Notes: generated by a model not told the origin, from the sequence alone. A stretch of DNA of 64,000 nucleotides from Lentzea atacamensis (GCF_003269295.1 NZ_QLTT01000009.1:186001-250000); one strand, 5' to 3'. Counted from the stretch's first letter, positions 24,946-34,355 are shown. Translations and numbers: made by a program.

Positions 24946-27210
24946 GTGACGCGCGGCCCCGGTGTCACCATCGCGCCGGGCTCCCCCGCCAGAGAGATCT
25001 CTACGATCGGTTTCGTGGCGGATCGGCTGGAGGCTCTGCGCGACGCGCTGGCCGCGCGTCCCGGCGATGCCGTGCCGTTCGACGCGCTGGCCGCGGAGGT
25101 GTGGCCGGACGAGCTGCCGATGCACCCGCGAGCCGCGTTGCGCACGCTGGTCAGCAGGCTGCGCGCCACCGAGCAGGTGATCACAGAACCGACCGGGTAC
25201 CGGCTCGTCCCCCGCCCTCCCGCGCCGTGTCAGCTGCCGGCCGACCTGCCGGACTTCGTCGGCAGGAGGGAGGAGATCGCACGGCTGGAGCTGATCGACG
25301 CGCCGGTGGTGGCGATCACCGGGCTGCCCGGTGTCGGCAAGACCGTGCTCGCGATCAGGGAGGCCCACCGGCTGCGCGAGCGGTTCCCCGACGGACAGCT
25401 CTACGTCAACCTGCGCGGGTTCTCCACCGGGCCGCCGATGACGGTCCAGCAGGCGCTGGCGCGGTTCGTGAAGGCGCTGGGCGGCGGGCCGGAGGACGAC
25501 TACCGCGAGCTGCTCAGGAACCGGCGCGTGCTGGTCGTGCTCGACAACGCGACCGCGGACGTGATCGAACCGCTGCTGCCCGCCACGCCCGGCTGCGCCG
25601 CGGTGATCACGAGCAGGCAGGACCTGCCGCAGTTCGCACAGGTCAAGCTCGGTGTGCTGACCGAGCAGGAGGCGCACGAGCTGCTCAAGGGCATGCGGAT
25701 CGACGGGGACACGAGCGAGCTGATCAGTCTCTGCGCACGGTTGCCGCTCGCGCTGCGGATCGCGGGCGCCAACCTCGCCGGGCGGCACCTGCCGGACTAC
25801 GTCGAGGAGCTGCGCGAGCACCGGCTCAGGGCGTTGGAGATCGAGGACGACGACACGGCCGTGCAGGCCGCGTTCGACCTCTCGTACCGGAAGCTGTCCC
25901 CGCGGGCGCGCCGGACGTTCGACTTCCTGGGTGCGGTACCCGGCCCGGACATCCCGGCCGGTCTCGCCGGCGACGCGATCGGCGAGCTGGTCTCGGCCAA
26001 CCTGGTGCAGCAGAACGGGGATCGCCACCAGCTGCACGACCTGCTGCGCCTGTACGCCCACGAACGGGCCACCGCGGCGGATCGGCAGGCGGTCTTCGAG
26101 TGGTACCTGGCGCGCGTGGACGGCGCCGACGCCGAGCTGAACGCCGGCTACACCCGGCTGCTGCCGCCCTCGGCCGGCCGGATCCCGTTCCCGGACCGCG
26201 AGGCCGCGATGACGTGGTTCGAGACGGAGAGGCTGAACCTGGTCGCGCTCGCCCAGGACCGTCCCGACGCCGCGCTGGTGGCGGGGATGCGCGCGTACCT
26301 CCTGCTGTCCGGTTACTACGGCGAGCTGCGGACGATCGCCGGTGCCGCGCTGGCCGGCGGCGAGACCGGGCAGCGGGCCGCGGCGATGCGGGTCTGCCTC
26401 GCCTACCTCGACTGGCGGTTCGGCGAGCACCGGACGGCGATCGCGCACTGCGAGCGGGCGATCGCCGAGTTCGAAGCCGCCGGCAGGCAGGCCGAGCAGG
26501 CGACGGCGCTCAACATCCTCGCCGGGATCTACCACGACATCGGTGAGCTCGGCCTCGCCCGCGAGCACCTCAGCGCGGCACTCGACCTCTACGGGCCGAA
26601 CGGCATGCACGCCCAGCTCATCGGCGGTCTCGGCAACCTCGGACTGGTGGAGCTGGAGCTCGGCAGGCTCGACTCCGGCGAAGAGGCGCTCAGGAGATCG
26701 GTCCGCCTCGCCCGCGAGATCGACGACGTGCAGCACACGTCGAACGGCCTCAACAACCTCGGTGTCGTGCTGGCGGCACAGCACAAGCACACCGAGGCCG
26801 AGGAGGCGTTCCGCGAGGCGCTGGAGCTCTCGCAGAAGCACGGAATGCGGCCGGTCGAGATGTCCGCGCGGGTCGAGTACGCGGAACTGCTCATCGCGAC
26901 CGACCGGCGCGACGAGGCACGCGAGCACGCCGCACGAGCGCTCGAACTGGCCGGAGCCGACGACCTCTTCATCGAGATCGACGCCGGCCTGGTGCTCGCC
27001 GAGGTGAACCGGTCGGTCGCCGAGTACGACGAGGTGCTGCGCCGGGCGGTCGACGCCGAGTTCCGCATCATCGAGGTGCGCGCACTGGCGGGCAAAGCCG
27101 CGTTGCTGAAGGACAAGGCGTTGTACGACAAGGCCATCGAACGAGCGGAGAGCGCGGGCCTGCGTTACCGCGCGAACCTCTTCCGCGAGCTCAGCTCAGG
27201 TATGTCCTGA
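24946..27210 (+). CDS. AfsR-like NB-ARC/TPR transcriptional regulator without BTAD domain
   Basis: About 754 residues. A winged-helix segment (about 30-88: PFDALAAEVWPDELPMHPRA ... VSRLRATEQVITEPTGYRLV) resembles the OmpR-like DNA-binding domain of SARP regulators. It is joined directly to an NB-ARC ATPase (FVGRREEI, P-loop GLPGVGKT near 127, VLVVLDNA, LPLALRIAG). Tetratricopeptide repeats follow (about 440-730). SARP/AfsR proteins normally carry a BTAD domain after the winged helix, and it is missing here. The start is uncertain (GTG 24946 or GTG 25015; neither has a clear SD). It may control the adjacent secreted proteins. Confidence 0.82.
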   Translation: MTRGPGVTIAPGSPAREISTIGFVADRLEALRDALAARPGDAVPFDALAAEVWPDELPMHPRAALRTLVSRLRATEQVITEPTGYRLVPRPPAPCQLPADLPDFVGRREEIARLELIDAPVVAITGLPGVGKTVLAIREAHRLRERFPDGQLYVNLRGFSTGPPMTVQQALARFVKALGGGPEDDYRELLRNRRVLVVLDNATADVIEPLLPATPGCAAVITSRQDLPQFAQVKLGVLTEQEAHELLKGMRIDGDTSELISLCARLPLALRIAGANLAGRHLPDYVEELREHRLRALEIEDDDTAVQAAFDLSYRKLSPRARRTFDFLGAVPGPDIPAGLAGDAIGELVSANLVQQNGDRHQLHDLLRLYAHERATAADRQAVFEWYLARVDGADAELNAGYTRLLPPSAGRIPFPDREAAMTWFETERLNLVALAQDRPDAALVAGMRAYLLLSGYYGELRTIAGAALAGGETGQRAAAMRVCLAYLDWRFGEHRTAIAHCERAIAEFEAAGRQAEQATALNILAGIYHDIGELGLAREHLSAALDLYGPNGMHAQLIGGLGNLGLVELELGRLDSGEEALRRSVRLAREIDDVQHTSNGLNNLGVVLAAQHKHTEAEEAFREALELSQKHGMRPVEMSARVEYAELLIATDRRDEAREHAARALELAGADDLFIEIDAGLVLAEVNRSVAEYDEVLRRAVDAEFRIIEVRALAGKAALLKDKALYDKAIERAESAGLRYRANLFRELSSGMS

Positions 27211-27913
27211 CGCGCGTGTAGACGCCGGGCGTGTTCGGGCGGGCGCACCCGATGCCCCACGAGACGATCCCGGCGAGCCGGCCGTCGACCACGAACGGGC
27301 CGCCGGAGTCGTCGATGCACGCGTCGACCCCTCCCTCCGGATAGCCCGCGCAGAACATCGCCGTCGCGTCATAACGCGCGTAAGCCCCCGAGCACTGCGC
27401 GTCCGCCATGATCGGGATGGAGGCCTTGTGCAGCAACGGGCTCTTGTTCGTGTCGCCCTCCGCCTGCCGTCCCCAGCCGTACACGACACCGACGTTGCGC
27501 GCCGCGTACACGGCGCTCGTGGCAGCAAGCGGCAGCACTTGGTACGGCATCGGCTGCACGAGCGTCAGCAACGCGATGTCCTTGCCGCGCGAGGGCGTCG
27601 AATAGCCCTCCGCGATCTGGTAGTGCTTCACGACGGACGTGCTGCCGCCGTCGGTGAGCAGGTCCAGCCTGCCGCCGACCACGGTGATCGAGCTGGGTTT
27701 GCGCCCGTACACGCAGTGCGCGGCCGTGGCGACCAGACCCGGCCCGACCAGCGCGCCTCCGCAGAACTGGTAGCCGGACGACGTGGTCAGGGCGACCATC
27801 CACGGCGCCTCGTCGGCGTCGTCCACCACGACACCGCCGACGATCCTGGGGGCAGCGTGTGCCGGGGTCACCGCGATCACGATCAGGGCCAGAACCGCTG
27901 CCAGCAGACGCAT
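27191..27913 (-). CDS. Secreted trypsin-like protease with altered oxyanion hole
   Basis: 240 residues. Signal peptide MRLLAAVLALIVIAVTPAHA, then RIVGG. His (TAAHC), Asp (GKDIALL) and Ser are present, and Asp at S1 (DACIDDS). The canonical GDSGGP reads DDSGGP: the Gly at chymotrypsin position 193, whose backbone NH helps form the oxyanion hole, is Asp. Known substitutions at Gly193 impair S1A enzymes. The protein may be weakly active, regulated, or a non-catalytic homologue. It overlaps the regulator gene by 20 bases. Confidence 0.9.
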   Translation of the reverse strand: MRLLAAVLALIVIAVTPAHAAPRIVGGVVVDDADEAPWMVALTTSSGYQFCGGALVGPGLVATAAHCVYGRKPSSITVVGGRLDLLTDGGSTSVVKHYQIAEGYSTPSRGKDIALLTLVQPMPYQVLPLAATSAVYAARNVGVVYGWGRQAEGDTNKSPLLHKASIPIMADAQCSGAYARYDATAMFCAGYPEGGVDACIDDSGGPFVVDGRLAGIVSWGIGCARPNTPGVYTRVRTYLS

Positions 27914-27934
27914 GCACCCACTGAACCCAGGGGT

Positions 27935-28711
27935 CTACGGGTCGACAACTCCAGGCGGCAAAGCACCCACGACCGGGTGAAGATCCTTGGCGTAGCGGGA
28001 GATCCGGACGTACACGCCCGGCTTGCCCCTGCGCGCACAGCCCTCGCCCCACGACGTGACACCGACGAGCTTGCCGTCCGCGACGACCGGACCGCCCGAG
28101 TCGCCCTGGCAGGTGTCGATCCTGCCACCCTCGAAGCCCGCGCAGAACATGTCGGCCCGCACGAACTGCGGGTAGGCGTCGGCGCAGAAGGCGTCCGGCA
28201 GCACCGGCAGCGTGGCCTGCAGGAGGTAGCGCGACGTCTTGCCGTTCTCGCTGGTCCGGCCCCAGCCGAGGGCGCGCAGCTGCGTACCCGGCTGGTAGAG
28301 CTCCCGATCGGCCGGCTCGGCCAGGGGCAGCGGGGTGTACGGCAGCGGGTTCCCGAGCGTCAGGACGGCCACGTCCTCGCCCTCGTCGGCCGAGACGTAC
28401 TGCTTGTGGATCCAGATGTCCGCAGGCGTGACGGTCACTCCGGCACCGCGGTCCTGCTTGTCCTCGCGACCGGCGACAACGCGCAGGTCACGCGGCGCAC
28501 GACCCAGCGCGCAGTGCGCCGCGGTGAGCACCTTCGTCGGCGCGACGATGGTGCCACCGCAGAACTGGAGGCCGTGGTCGTCGGTCAGGTAAACGGCCCA
28601 CGGGTTGGCCTTGATCGAGGCCCGCTCGCCGCCGATGACCTGCTCACCGGCGGCAGCGGTGCCTGTCGAAGCCATCACCGCGCAGAGAACCAGCACCAGG
28701 AGTCGTCGCAT
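27935..28711 (-). CDS. Secreted trypsin-like serine protease (S1A)
   Basis: 258 residues. Signal peptide MRRLLVLVLCAVMASTGTAA, activation site QVIGG, triad in TAAHC, EDVAVL and GDSGGP; DTCQGDS predicts Arg/Lys specificity. A C-terminal extension of about 20 residues (HPVVGALPPGVVDP) follows the normal end. It is upstream of the G193D paralogue in the same direction with 21 bases between them, so the two may be co-expressed. Confidence 0.92.
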   Translation of the reverse strand: MRRLLVLVLCAVMASTGTAAAGEQVIGGERASIKANPWAVYLTDDHGLQFCGGTIVAPTKVLTAAHCALGRAPRDLRVVAGREDKQDRGAGVTVTPADIWIHKQYVSADEGEDVAVLTLGNPLPYTPLPLAEPADRELYQPGTQLRALGWGRTSENGKTSRYLLQATLPVLPDAFCADAYPQFVRADMFCAGFEGGRIDTCQGDSGGPVVADGKLVGVTSWGEGCARRGKPGVYVRISRYAKDLHPVVGALPPGVVDP

Positions 28712-28726
28712 GACTCCACATGGTAG

Positions 28727-29749
28727 CTACTCCGCTGGACCGTTCGGAGCAACTTTGCTCCAGACCTTGCCCGCGGCACCCATGACGGCCTCGCCGATGT
28801 CGTTGATCGTCTTGATCAGCGGGTCGGCGGAGTTGGTCATGGACTCCTTGTACGAGCGGGCGGCGGCCTTCACGTCGTCCGTGAGGTTGTTCGCCGGCCG
28901 GTCGTCCTCACGACGCAGGTAGGTGCCGGTGAGGATCTCGCGGTACTCCTCGGTCGCCGCCCAGCGCTGCAGCTCCGCGGCACGGACCACGGCCATCGGG
29001 TGCGTGCGGCGTTCGGTGTGCAGGAGCTTGAGGACGCTGTCACGGATGTCCTCGACCTCCTCGTACTCCTTGGCCTGGGCGAGGAACTCGGCGATGTCGA
29101 CCTGGCCGCCGAGGTCACCCGCGAACGCGAGGTGGGCCCGCAGCGCCGCCTGCGGGTCCTGGCAGGCCAGCAGGCCGGCCCGGTCGCAGGACAGCTCGGT
29201 CTTGCGCTGCCACTCGAACAGTGCCGCGATGACGGCACGCATGGCGAACGCACCCGCCGGCATCCAGCCCAGCGCGAACTGGAGGTTGAGCAAACGGGCG
29301 AGGATGGTGTTGTAGAGCCCGTGGCCGGACATGGCGTGGCCGGTCTCGTGGCCGATGACCCAGCGCATCATCTCCGGGTCGAACAGGTCGACCATGCCCG
29401 TGGTCAGCACGATGAACGGCTTGTCGATGCCGATCGTCTCGCCCATGACTACCGGCGAACGCCGCACGAAGAGCTCTGGTGGCTCCTCGATGTCGAACGT
29501 GGCCGCGACCTCGTTGCGAATCCGGTCGAGCTGCGGGTACTGCTTAGGGCCGACGCGAACCGACGAGGCGACCTGGATCAGGCGTTCACCGCGCTCGGAG
29601 AACGCCGCCGCGACCGCCTTGATGATCGGCGCCACGGCTGGCACGGCGCGGAGCACGGCGAGCGCGCCCCGGTCGGCCGGATGTTCGTAGGCGCGCGGGC
29701 TGATCCCCGGAAAGCGCACCCTCGATGACTGCTCAATATCCCCCGTCAC
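28727..29749 (-). CDS. M48-family metallopeptidase
   Basis: 340 residues. The zinc motif HETGH lies in MMRWVIGHETGHAMSGHGLY, with the third ligand expected in WQRKTELSCDRAGLL, as in M48 Ste24/HtpX-like enzymes. Hydrophobic stretches around the zinc site could be membrane-associated. GTG at 29749 is chosen; the longer frame would run into the divergent hydrolase gene. M48 enzymes act in membrane protein quality control or are uncharacterised. Confidence 0.88.
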   Translation of the reverse strand: MTGDIEQSSRVRFPGISPRAYEHPADRGALAVLRAVPAVAPIIKAVAAAFSERGERLIQVASSVRVGPKQYPQLDRIRNEVAATFDIEEPPELFVRRSPVVMGETIGIDKPFIVLTTGMVDLFDPEMMRWVIGHETGHAMSGHGLYNTILARLLNLQFALGWMPAGAFAMRAVIAALFEWQRKTELSCDRAGLLACQDPQAALRAHLAFAGDLGGQVDIAEFLAQAKEYEEVEDIRDSVLKLLHTERRTHPMAVVRAAELQRWAATEEYREILTGTYLRREDDRPANNLTDDVKAAARSYKESMTNSADPLIKTINDIGEAVMGAAGKVWSKVAPNGPAE

Positions 29750-29819
29750 GTCACCCAGGTTAGACACGATCCGGACAAGGGTGCACGGAATCGGCTCCGG
29801 ACCGTTGCAAACTTGCGCG

Positions 29820-30716
29820 GTGAGCAGCGACGAAGACACCACGGTTCTGCCGTTGCGCGGTGGAGCCACCGCGACCCTCGTGCGCCGGCGGGCCGCGGCC
29901 AACGACCGCGGCGCGATCCTCTACGTGCACGGGTTCGCGGACTACTTCTTCCAGGAGCACGTGGCCGGGCACTACACGGCCCAGGGCTACGACTTCTACG
30001 CGGTCGACCTGCGCGGATACGGCCGGTCGCTGCGCGACGGCGAGCTGCCGAACTACACGACCGACATGGCCGTGTACTTCGAGGAGATCGACGCCGCCAT
30101 CGCGAAGGTTCGCGAAGAGCACTCGCGGGTGGTGCTGATGGGTCACTCGACCGGTGGGCTCACCACGTCGTTGTGGGCGCACGAACGGCGCGCCAGCGAC
30201 TTGATCAACGCGCTGGTGCTGAACAGCCCGTGGCTGGACGTCGTCGAGCCGCCGTTCATCCGCCAGGTCGTGAAGGTGATCGGGCGGGTCGCGCCCAAGG
30301 TGAAGATCCGCGCGAACCTCGGCGAGGCGTACGGCGCGGCGATCCACAGCTCGCGCAACGGCGAGTGGGACTTCGACCTGACGTGGAAGCCGCTCGCGGG
30401 CTTCCCGGTGCTGGCCGGGTGGATCCGGGCGATCCTGATCGCGCAGGAGAAGGTCCACAAAGGTCTCGACGTGCGCGTGCCGGTGCTCGTGATGCACTCC
30501 GACAAGAGCATGCTCAACGCGCGCGAGTGGAGTGAGGACGTGTCCAGGGCCGACGCGGTGCTGGACGTCGAGGGCATGAAGAAGTGGGGTCCGAAGATCG
30601 GATCATCCGTCAAGGTCGTCGAGATCAAGGCGGGCATGCACGACCTGTTCCTGTCGCCTGAGCCGGTGCGTGCGGCGGCTCTGGCCGAGGTCGACGAGTT
30701 CCTCAAAACGACTTGA
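29820..30716 (+). CDS. Alpha/beta hydrolase, serine aminopeptidase/lysophospholipase type
   Basis: 298 residues from GTG 29820 (an in-frame GTG at 29781 is an alternative). The oxyanion segment is LYVHGFADYFFQ, the nucleophile elbow GHSTGG, the acid in VLVMHSDKSML and the His in AGMHDLFLS. This S33-like hydrolase family includes monoacylglycerol lipases and lysophospholipases. In mycobacteria an alpha/beta hydrolase (Rv2854) precedes mtr; here more than 12 kb of accessory genes separate them. Divergent from the M48 gene. Confidence 0.88.
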   Translation: MSSDEDTTVLPLRGGATATLVRRRAAANDRGAILYVHGFADYFFQEHVAGHYTAQGYDFYAVDLRGYGRSLRDGELPNYTTDMAVYFEEIDAAIAKVREEHSRVVLMGHSTGGLTTSLWAHERRASDLINALVLNSPWLDVVEPPFIRQVVKVIGRVAPKVKIRANLGEAYGAAIHSSRNGEWDFDLTWKPLAGFPVLAGWIRAILIAQEKVHKGLDVRVPVLVMHSDKSMLNAREWSEDVSRADAVLDVEGMKKWGPKIGSSVKVVEIKAGMHDLFLSPEPVRAAALAEVDEFLKTT

Positions 30717-30750
30717 CCTCCTCATAGGTCGAAGTTCGAGACTGGTCGTC

Positions 30751-32625
30751 ATGAACATCGACTTCAACGCCTGGTACGCGCTCGAAAGCGCGATGCAGGA
30801 CGAGAAAAATCGTCGCGTCAGCCGGGCGACGTTGAAGCGCGTCGCCCGGTTCGCCCGGCCGCAGCGGCGTTCCGTGTACGTGCTGCTGGCGATCAGCTCG
30901 GTCGCGGCGGTGCTCGCGGTGGCCTCACCGGTGCTGGCCGGACGCGTGGTCGACCAGATCGTCGGTGGCCGTGATCTCGGGCTGGTCGTGTGGCTCGCGC
31001 TGGCGATCGCCGGCGTGGCGGTGCTGGAGGCCGGGTTCTCGCTGGCCGAGCGGTGGCAGTCGGCACGGGTCGGCGAGGACCTGATCCTGCGGCTGCGCCA
31101 GGCCGTCTTCGACCACGTGCAACGGATGCCGATCGCGTTCTTCACGCGCACGAGGACCGGCGCGCTGGTCTCGCGGCTGAACAACGACGTGATCGCGGCG
31201 CAGCGGGCGTTCTCCGAGACGATCTCCGGTGTCGTCACGAACGTCATCGCGCTGGTGCTGACCCTGGCCGTGATGCTCACGCTGTCGTGGCAGGTCACGG
31301 TGCTCGCGATGCTGCTGCTGCCGATCTTCCTGATCCCGGCGCGGCGGATGGGCAAGCGGCTCGCGTCGATGCACCGCGAGGCGGCGAACCTCGACTCGGC
31401 GATGACCACGCAGATGACCGAGCGGTTCTCCGCGCCGGGTGCGACCTTGATCAAGCTGTTCGGCCGGCCGTCGCTGGAGAGCGCCGAGTTCGGCGCGCGG
31501 GCGCGGCGGGTGCGCGACATCGGCGTGCGAACCGCGGTGGCGCAGTGGCTGTTCCTCGTGGCGTTGACGCTCGTCTCGTCGCTGGCGCTGGCACTGGTCT
31601 ACGGGCTGGGCGGGTACTTCGCGATCGCCGGCCAGATGGCGCCGGGCACGATCGTGACGCTGGCGCTGCTGCTGACGCGGTTGTACGGGCCGTTGACGGC
31701 GTTGGCCGGTGCACGGGTGGACGTGATGACCGCGCTGGTGTCGTTCGAGCGGGTCTTCGAGGTGCTGGACCTGCCTCCGTTGATCAAGGAGAAGCCGGAC
31801 GCCGTCGCGGTGCCCGACGGGCCGGTGTCGGTGGAGTTCTCGGACGTGAAGTTCGCCTACCCGTCCGCGGACAAGGTCTCGCTGGCGTCGCTGGAAGAGG
31901 TCGCTGCGCTCGACACCCGCGGTGGCGAGGAGATCCTCGGCGGGGTCTCGTTCGTCGCCGAGCCCGGTTCGCTGATCGCGCTCGTGGGCGCGTCGGGTGC
32001 GGGCAAGTCGACGATCGCGTCGCTGGTGCCCCGCCTGTACGACGCGGACTCCGGGTCGGTGCGACTGTCCGGTGTGGACGTTCGCGATCTGTCGTTCGAC
32101 TCGATCCGCGAGACCGTGGGCATGGTGACGCAGGACGGGCACCTGTTCCACGAGTCGATCGGGGCGAACCTGCGGCTGGCGGCTCCCGCGGCCACTGACG
32201 AGGAGCTGTGGGACGCGCTGCGGCGGGCGCGGCTGGCGGACCTGGTGTCGTCGCTGCCGGACCAGTTGGACACCGTGGTGGGCGAACGCGGCTACCGTCT
32301 GTCCGGTGGTGAGCGGCAACGACTCACGATCGCCCGGCTGCTGCTGGCCAAGCCGCGCGTGGTGATCCTCGACGAGGCCACCGCGCACCTGGACTCGCGA
32401 TCGGAGGCGGCGGTGCAGGAGGCGCTGGTCGAGGCGCTGGCCGGCCGGACGTCGCTGGTGATCGCGCACCGGCTGTCGACGATCCGGGCGGCGAACCAGA
32501 TTCTCGTCGTGGATCACGGGCAGATCGTCGAACGTGGTACGCACGAGGAGTTGCTGGCCCTCGAAGGCCACTACGCCAAGTTGTACCGCACGCAGTTCAG
32601 TGAAGAGCCGATCGGAGCGCCGTGA
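30751..32625 (+). CDS. ABC exporter, fused membrane and ATPase domains
   Basis: 624 residues forming a half-transporter. Six hydrophobic segments lie within about 40-320. The ATPase has Walker A GASGAGKST (about 413-421), signature LSGGERQ (about 516), Walker B VVILDEATAHLD and the H-loop IAHRLST. An extra stretch of about 25 residues (DKVSLASLEEVAALDTRGGE) sits in the first strand region of the ATPase. It would work as a homodimer exporting drugs or lipids. The stop overlaps the GTG of the acetyltransferase, so expression is coupled. Confidence 0.92.
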   Translation: MNIDFNAWYALESAMQDEKNRRVSRATLKRVARFARPQRRSVYVLLAISSVAAVLAVASPVLAGRVVDQIVGGRDLGLVVWLALAIAGVAVLEAGFSLAERWQSARVGEDLILRLRQAVFDHVQRMPIAFFTRTRTGALVSRLNNDVIAAQRAFSETISGVVTNVIALVLTLAVMLTLSWQVTVLAMLLLPIFLIPARRMGKRLASMHREAANLDSAMTTQMTERFSAPGATLIKLFGRPSLESAEFGARARRVRDIGVRTAVAQWLFLVALTLVSSLALALVYGLGGYFAIAGQMAPGTIVTLALLLTRLYGPLTALAGARVDVMTALVSFERVFEVLDLPPLIKEKPDAVAVPDGPVSVEFSDVKFAYPSADKVSLASLEEVAALDTRGGEEILGGVSFVAEPGSLIALVGASGAGKSTIASLVPRLYDADSGSVRLSGVDVRDLSFDSIRETVGMVTQDGHLFHESIGANLRLAAPAATDEELWDALRRARLADLVSSLPDQLDTVVGERGYRLSGGERQRLTIARLLLAKPRVVILDEATAHLDSRSEAAVQEALVEALAGRTSLVIAHRLSTIRAANQILVVDHGQIVERGTHEELLALEGHYAKLYRTQFSEEPIGAP

Positions 32626-33257
32626 CCATTCCCTCGCCCGACAATCTCTACCCGTTGCCGGACATCGCCCGCACGGTGCTGCTCAAGCCGTTGGTGAAGA
32701 ACCCGCAGATCGAGATCGGCGAGTACACCTACTACGACGACCCTTTTCACGCCGAGGAGTTCGAGCGGCGCAACGTGCTCTACAACTTCGGCACGGAGAA
32801 GCTGGTGATCGGCCGCTACTGCGCCCTGGCAGAGGGCGTCCGGTTCATCATGTCCGGCGGCAACCACCGGACCGACGGCGTGTCGACGTTCCCGTTCACG
32901 ATCTTCGGCGGGCTGTGGGGCGAGAAGACGCTCGACATCGCGCTGGGGGCGCCTTCTCGCGGGGACACGGTGGTGGGCAACGACGTCTGGATCGGCTACC
33001 AGGCGTTGATCATGCCGGGCGTGCGCATCGGGAACGGGGCGATCATCGCGTCCGGATCGGTGGTGGTGTCGGACGTGCCGGCGTACGGCGTGGTCGGCGG
33101 CAACCCGGCCAAGCTGCTGAAGAAGCGGTACAGCGACGAGGAAATCGAGCTGCTGGAACGCATCGCGTGGTGGGACTGGCCGGTGGAGAAGGTCACCGAG
33201 CACGTCCGCGTGATCATGTCGGGGACGCCGGCCGAGCTCGCGGAAGCCGCGGAGTGA
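32622..33257 (+). CDS. CatB/Vat-type xenobiotic O-acetyltransferase
   Basis: 211 residues of left-handed beta-helix hexapeptide type. IGRYCALAEGVRFIMSGGNH followed by STFPFTIFGG is the signature of the Vat/CatB branch, which acetylates streptogramin A or chloramphenicol. Hexapeptide repeats (VVGNDVWIGYQALIMPGVRI) and VVGGNPAKLLKKR follow. GTG start within the ABC stop (GTGA) and GTGA overlap with the next gene. Drug modification is an inference; some family members have other acceptors. Confidence 0.88.
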   Translation: MTIPSPDNLYPLPDIARTVLLKPLVKNPQIEIGEYTYYDDPFHAEEFERRNVLYNFGTEKLVIGRYCALAEGVRFIMSGGNHRTDGVSTFPFTIFGGLWGEKTLDIALGAPSRGDTVVGNDVWIGYQALIMPGVRIGNGAIIASGSVVVSDVPAYGVVGGNPAKLLKKRYSDEEIELLERIAWWDWPVEKVTEHVRVIMSGTPAELAEAAE

Positions 33258-33775
33258 AGGCCCTGCTCATCACCGGGCCGGTCGGGGTCGGCAAGACGAC
33301 GGTGGCCGAGGCCGTCGGCGACGTGCTCGCCGCGGCGGAGGTACCGCACGCCGTGATCGACCTCGACTGGCTCAGGCACTGCCGTCCCGCACCGGCGGAC
33401 GACCCGTTCCACCTCGAACTGGAGTTGCGCAACCTCCGTGCCGTGGCCCGCAACTACGCCGACGCGGGAGCACACCGCCTGGTGCTGGCCGGGGTGCTGG
33501 AGAACAGAGCCGATCGCGCCCGGTACGCCGAGGCGATCGGGGCGAAGCTCACCGTGTGCCGGTTGAAGGCGGACCTGTCCGTCATCCGCAAGCGGCTCGC
33601 CCAGCGCCATGCCGGCGACGCGGGTCTGCAGTGGCACGTGCACCGCGCCGGGGAGCTGGAGAAGATCTTCGCGTTGGCATGGGTGGAGGACTTCGTGGTG
33701 GCGGCCGACCAGCCCGTCGCGGACGTCGCCCAGGACGTCGTCACCGGTTGGCTTGCGGCGGAACGGGTTCAGTAG
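33254..33775 (+). CDS. Small P-loop kinase-like protein
   Basis: 173 residues. A Walker A GPVGVGKTT lies at about residues 8-16, with VIDLDWLRH after the second strand and a lid-like RKRLAQRHAGDAGLQWH segment. This resembles small-molecule kinases of the shikimate/gluconate/chloramphenicol phosphotransferase superfamily. The substrate cannot be named. The GTG start overlaps the acetyltransferase stop, so it is the third gene of the coupled operon. It overlaps the convergent MFS fragment by 35 bases. Confidence 0.8.
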   Translation: MKALLITGPVGVGKTTVAEAVGDVLAAAEVPHAVIDLDWLRHCRPAPADDPFHLELELRNLRAVARNYADAGAHRLVLAGVLENRADRARYAEAIGAKLTVCRLKADLSVIRKRLAQRHAGDAGLQWHVHRAGELEKIFALAWVEDFVVAADQPVADVAQDVVTGWLAAERVQ

Positions 33776-34355
33776 CGCGAGTGCCGCGCCAGGAGAGCAG
33801 CAGTGCCAGCCACACGACCGCCGACCCGGCGAAGGCCAGCGCGCCCGCACCGAGGGTTGCCAGCACCGCACCACCCACGAGTCCGCCTCCCGCGACACCG
33901 AGCTGAACGGCGGAAGCGTTCGACGTCAGCAACATGGCGCCGTTGTCGGGAAAGGTGTCGAGCAGCCGGTTCATCTGGGTCGGTGTGAAGGTCCAGCCGA
34001 ACAGCCCCCACACGACCAGGCGGAGGAACAAGAAAACGGCGTTGTGCGCGAACGGGATCACCAGCAGAGCCACCGCGATGACGAACGTGCTGGTGCGCAA
34101 CATCCTCCGCCAGCCGTACCGGTCGACGAGGAACCCGCCCGCGAGCGTGCCGGCGGTGGTACCGATCCCGAAGATCATGAGCGCCGTCGCGATGGTCGCG
34201 CTGGCGCTCCCGACGTTGTGGCCGACCACGACGGAGATGTAGGCGTAGACGATGAACTCGGCGGTGACGACGGCGAGCGTCAGCACCAGGATCGACGGGT
34301 GTGTCTGGGCGCCGGCCGCCGCCCAGACACACCCGAACCCCTCTTCGTCCGTCAC
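33741..34355 (-). pseudogene. C-terminal half of an MFS transporter
   Basis: About 204 residues from GTG 34355. From ILVLTLAVVTAEFIVYAYIS onward it reads as TM7-TM12 of a drug-type MFS carrier, with the TM8-TM9 loop GGFLVDRYGWRRMLRT. The N-terminal six helices are absent here and upstream. The first 20 codons are DNA of a perfect hairpin rather than transporter sequence, and the GTG overlaps the stop of the 58-residue gene. Most likely a truncated remnant, though a half-size membrane protein cannot be excluded. Confidence 0.7.
34296..34335 (-). terminator. Perfect 16-bp hairpin after the small gene
   Basis: Arms 34296-34311 and 34320-34335 are perfect 16-base complements with an 8-base loop. 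On the minus strand the hairpin begins 16 bases after the stop of the 58-residue gene, so it looks like its terminator. It lies inside the 5' part of the MFS-fragment frame. Confidence 0.75.

Noticed and set aside
24880..26928. 682-codon minus-strand frame opposite the NB-ARC regulator
   Set aside because: The plus strand shows P-loop and TPR sequences; the minus frame has only Arg/Gln/Val-rich shadow sequence.
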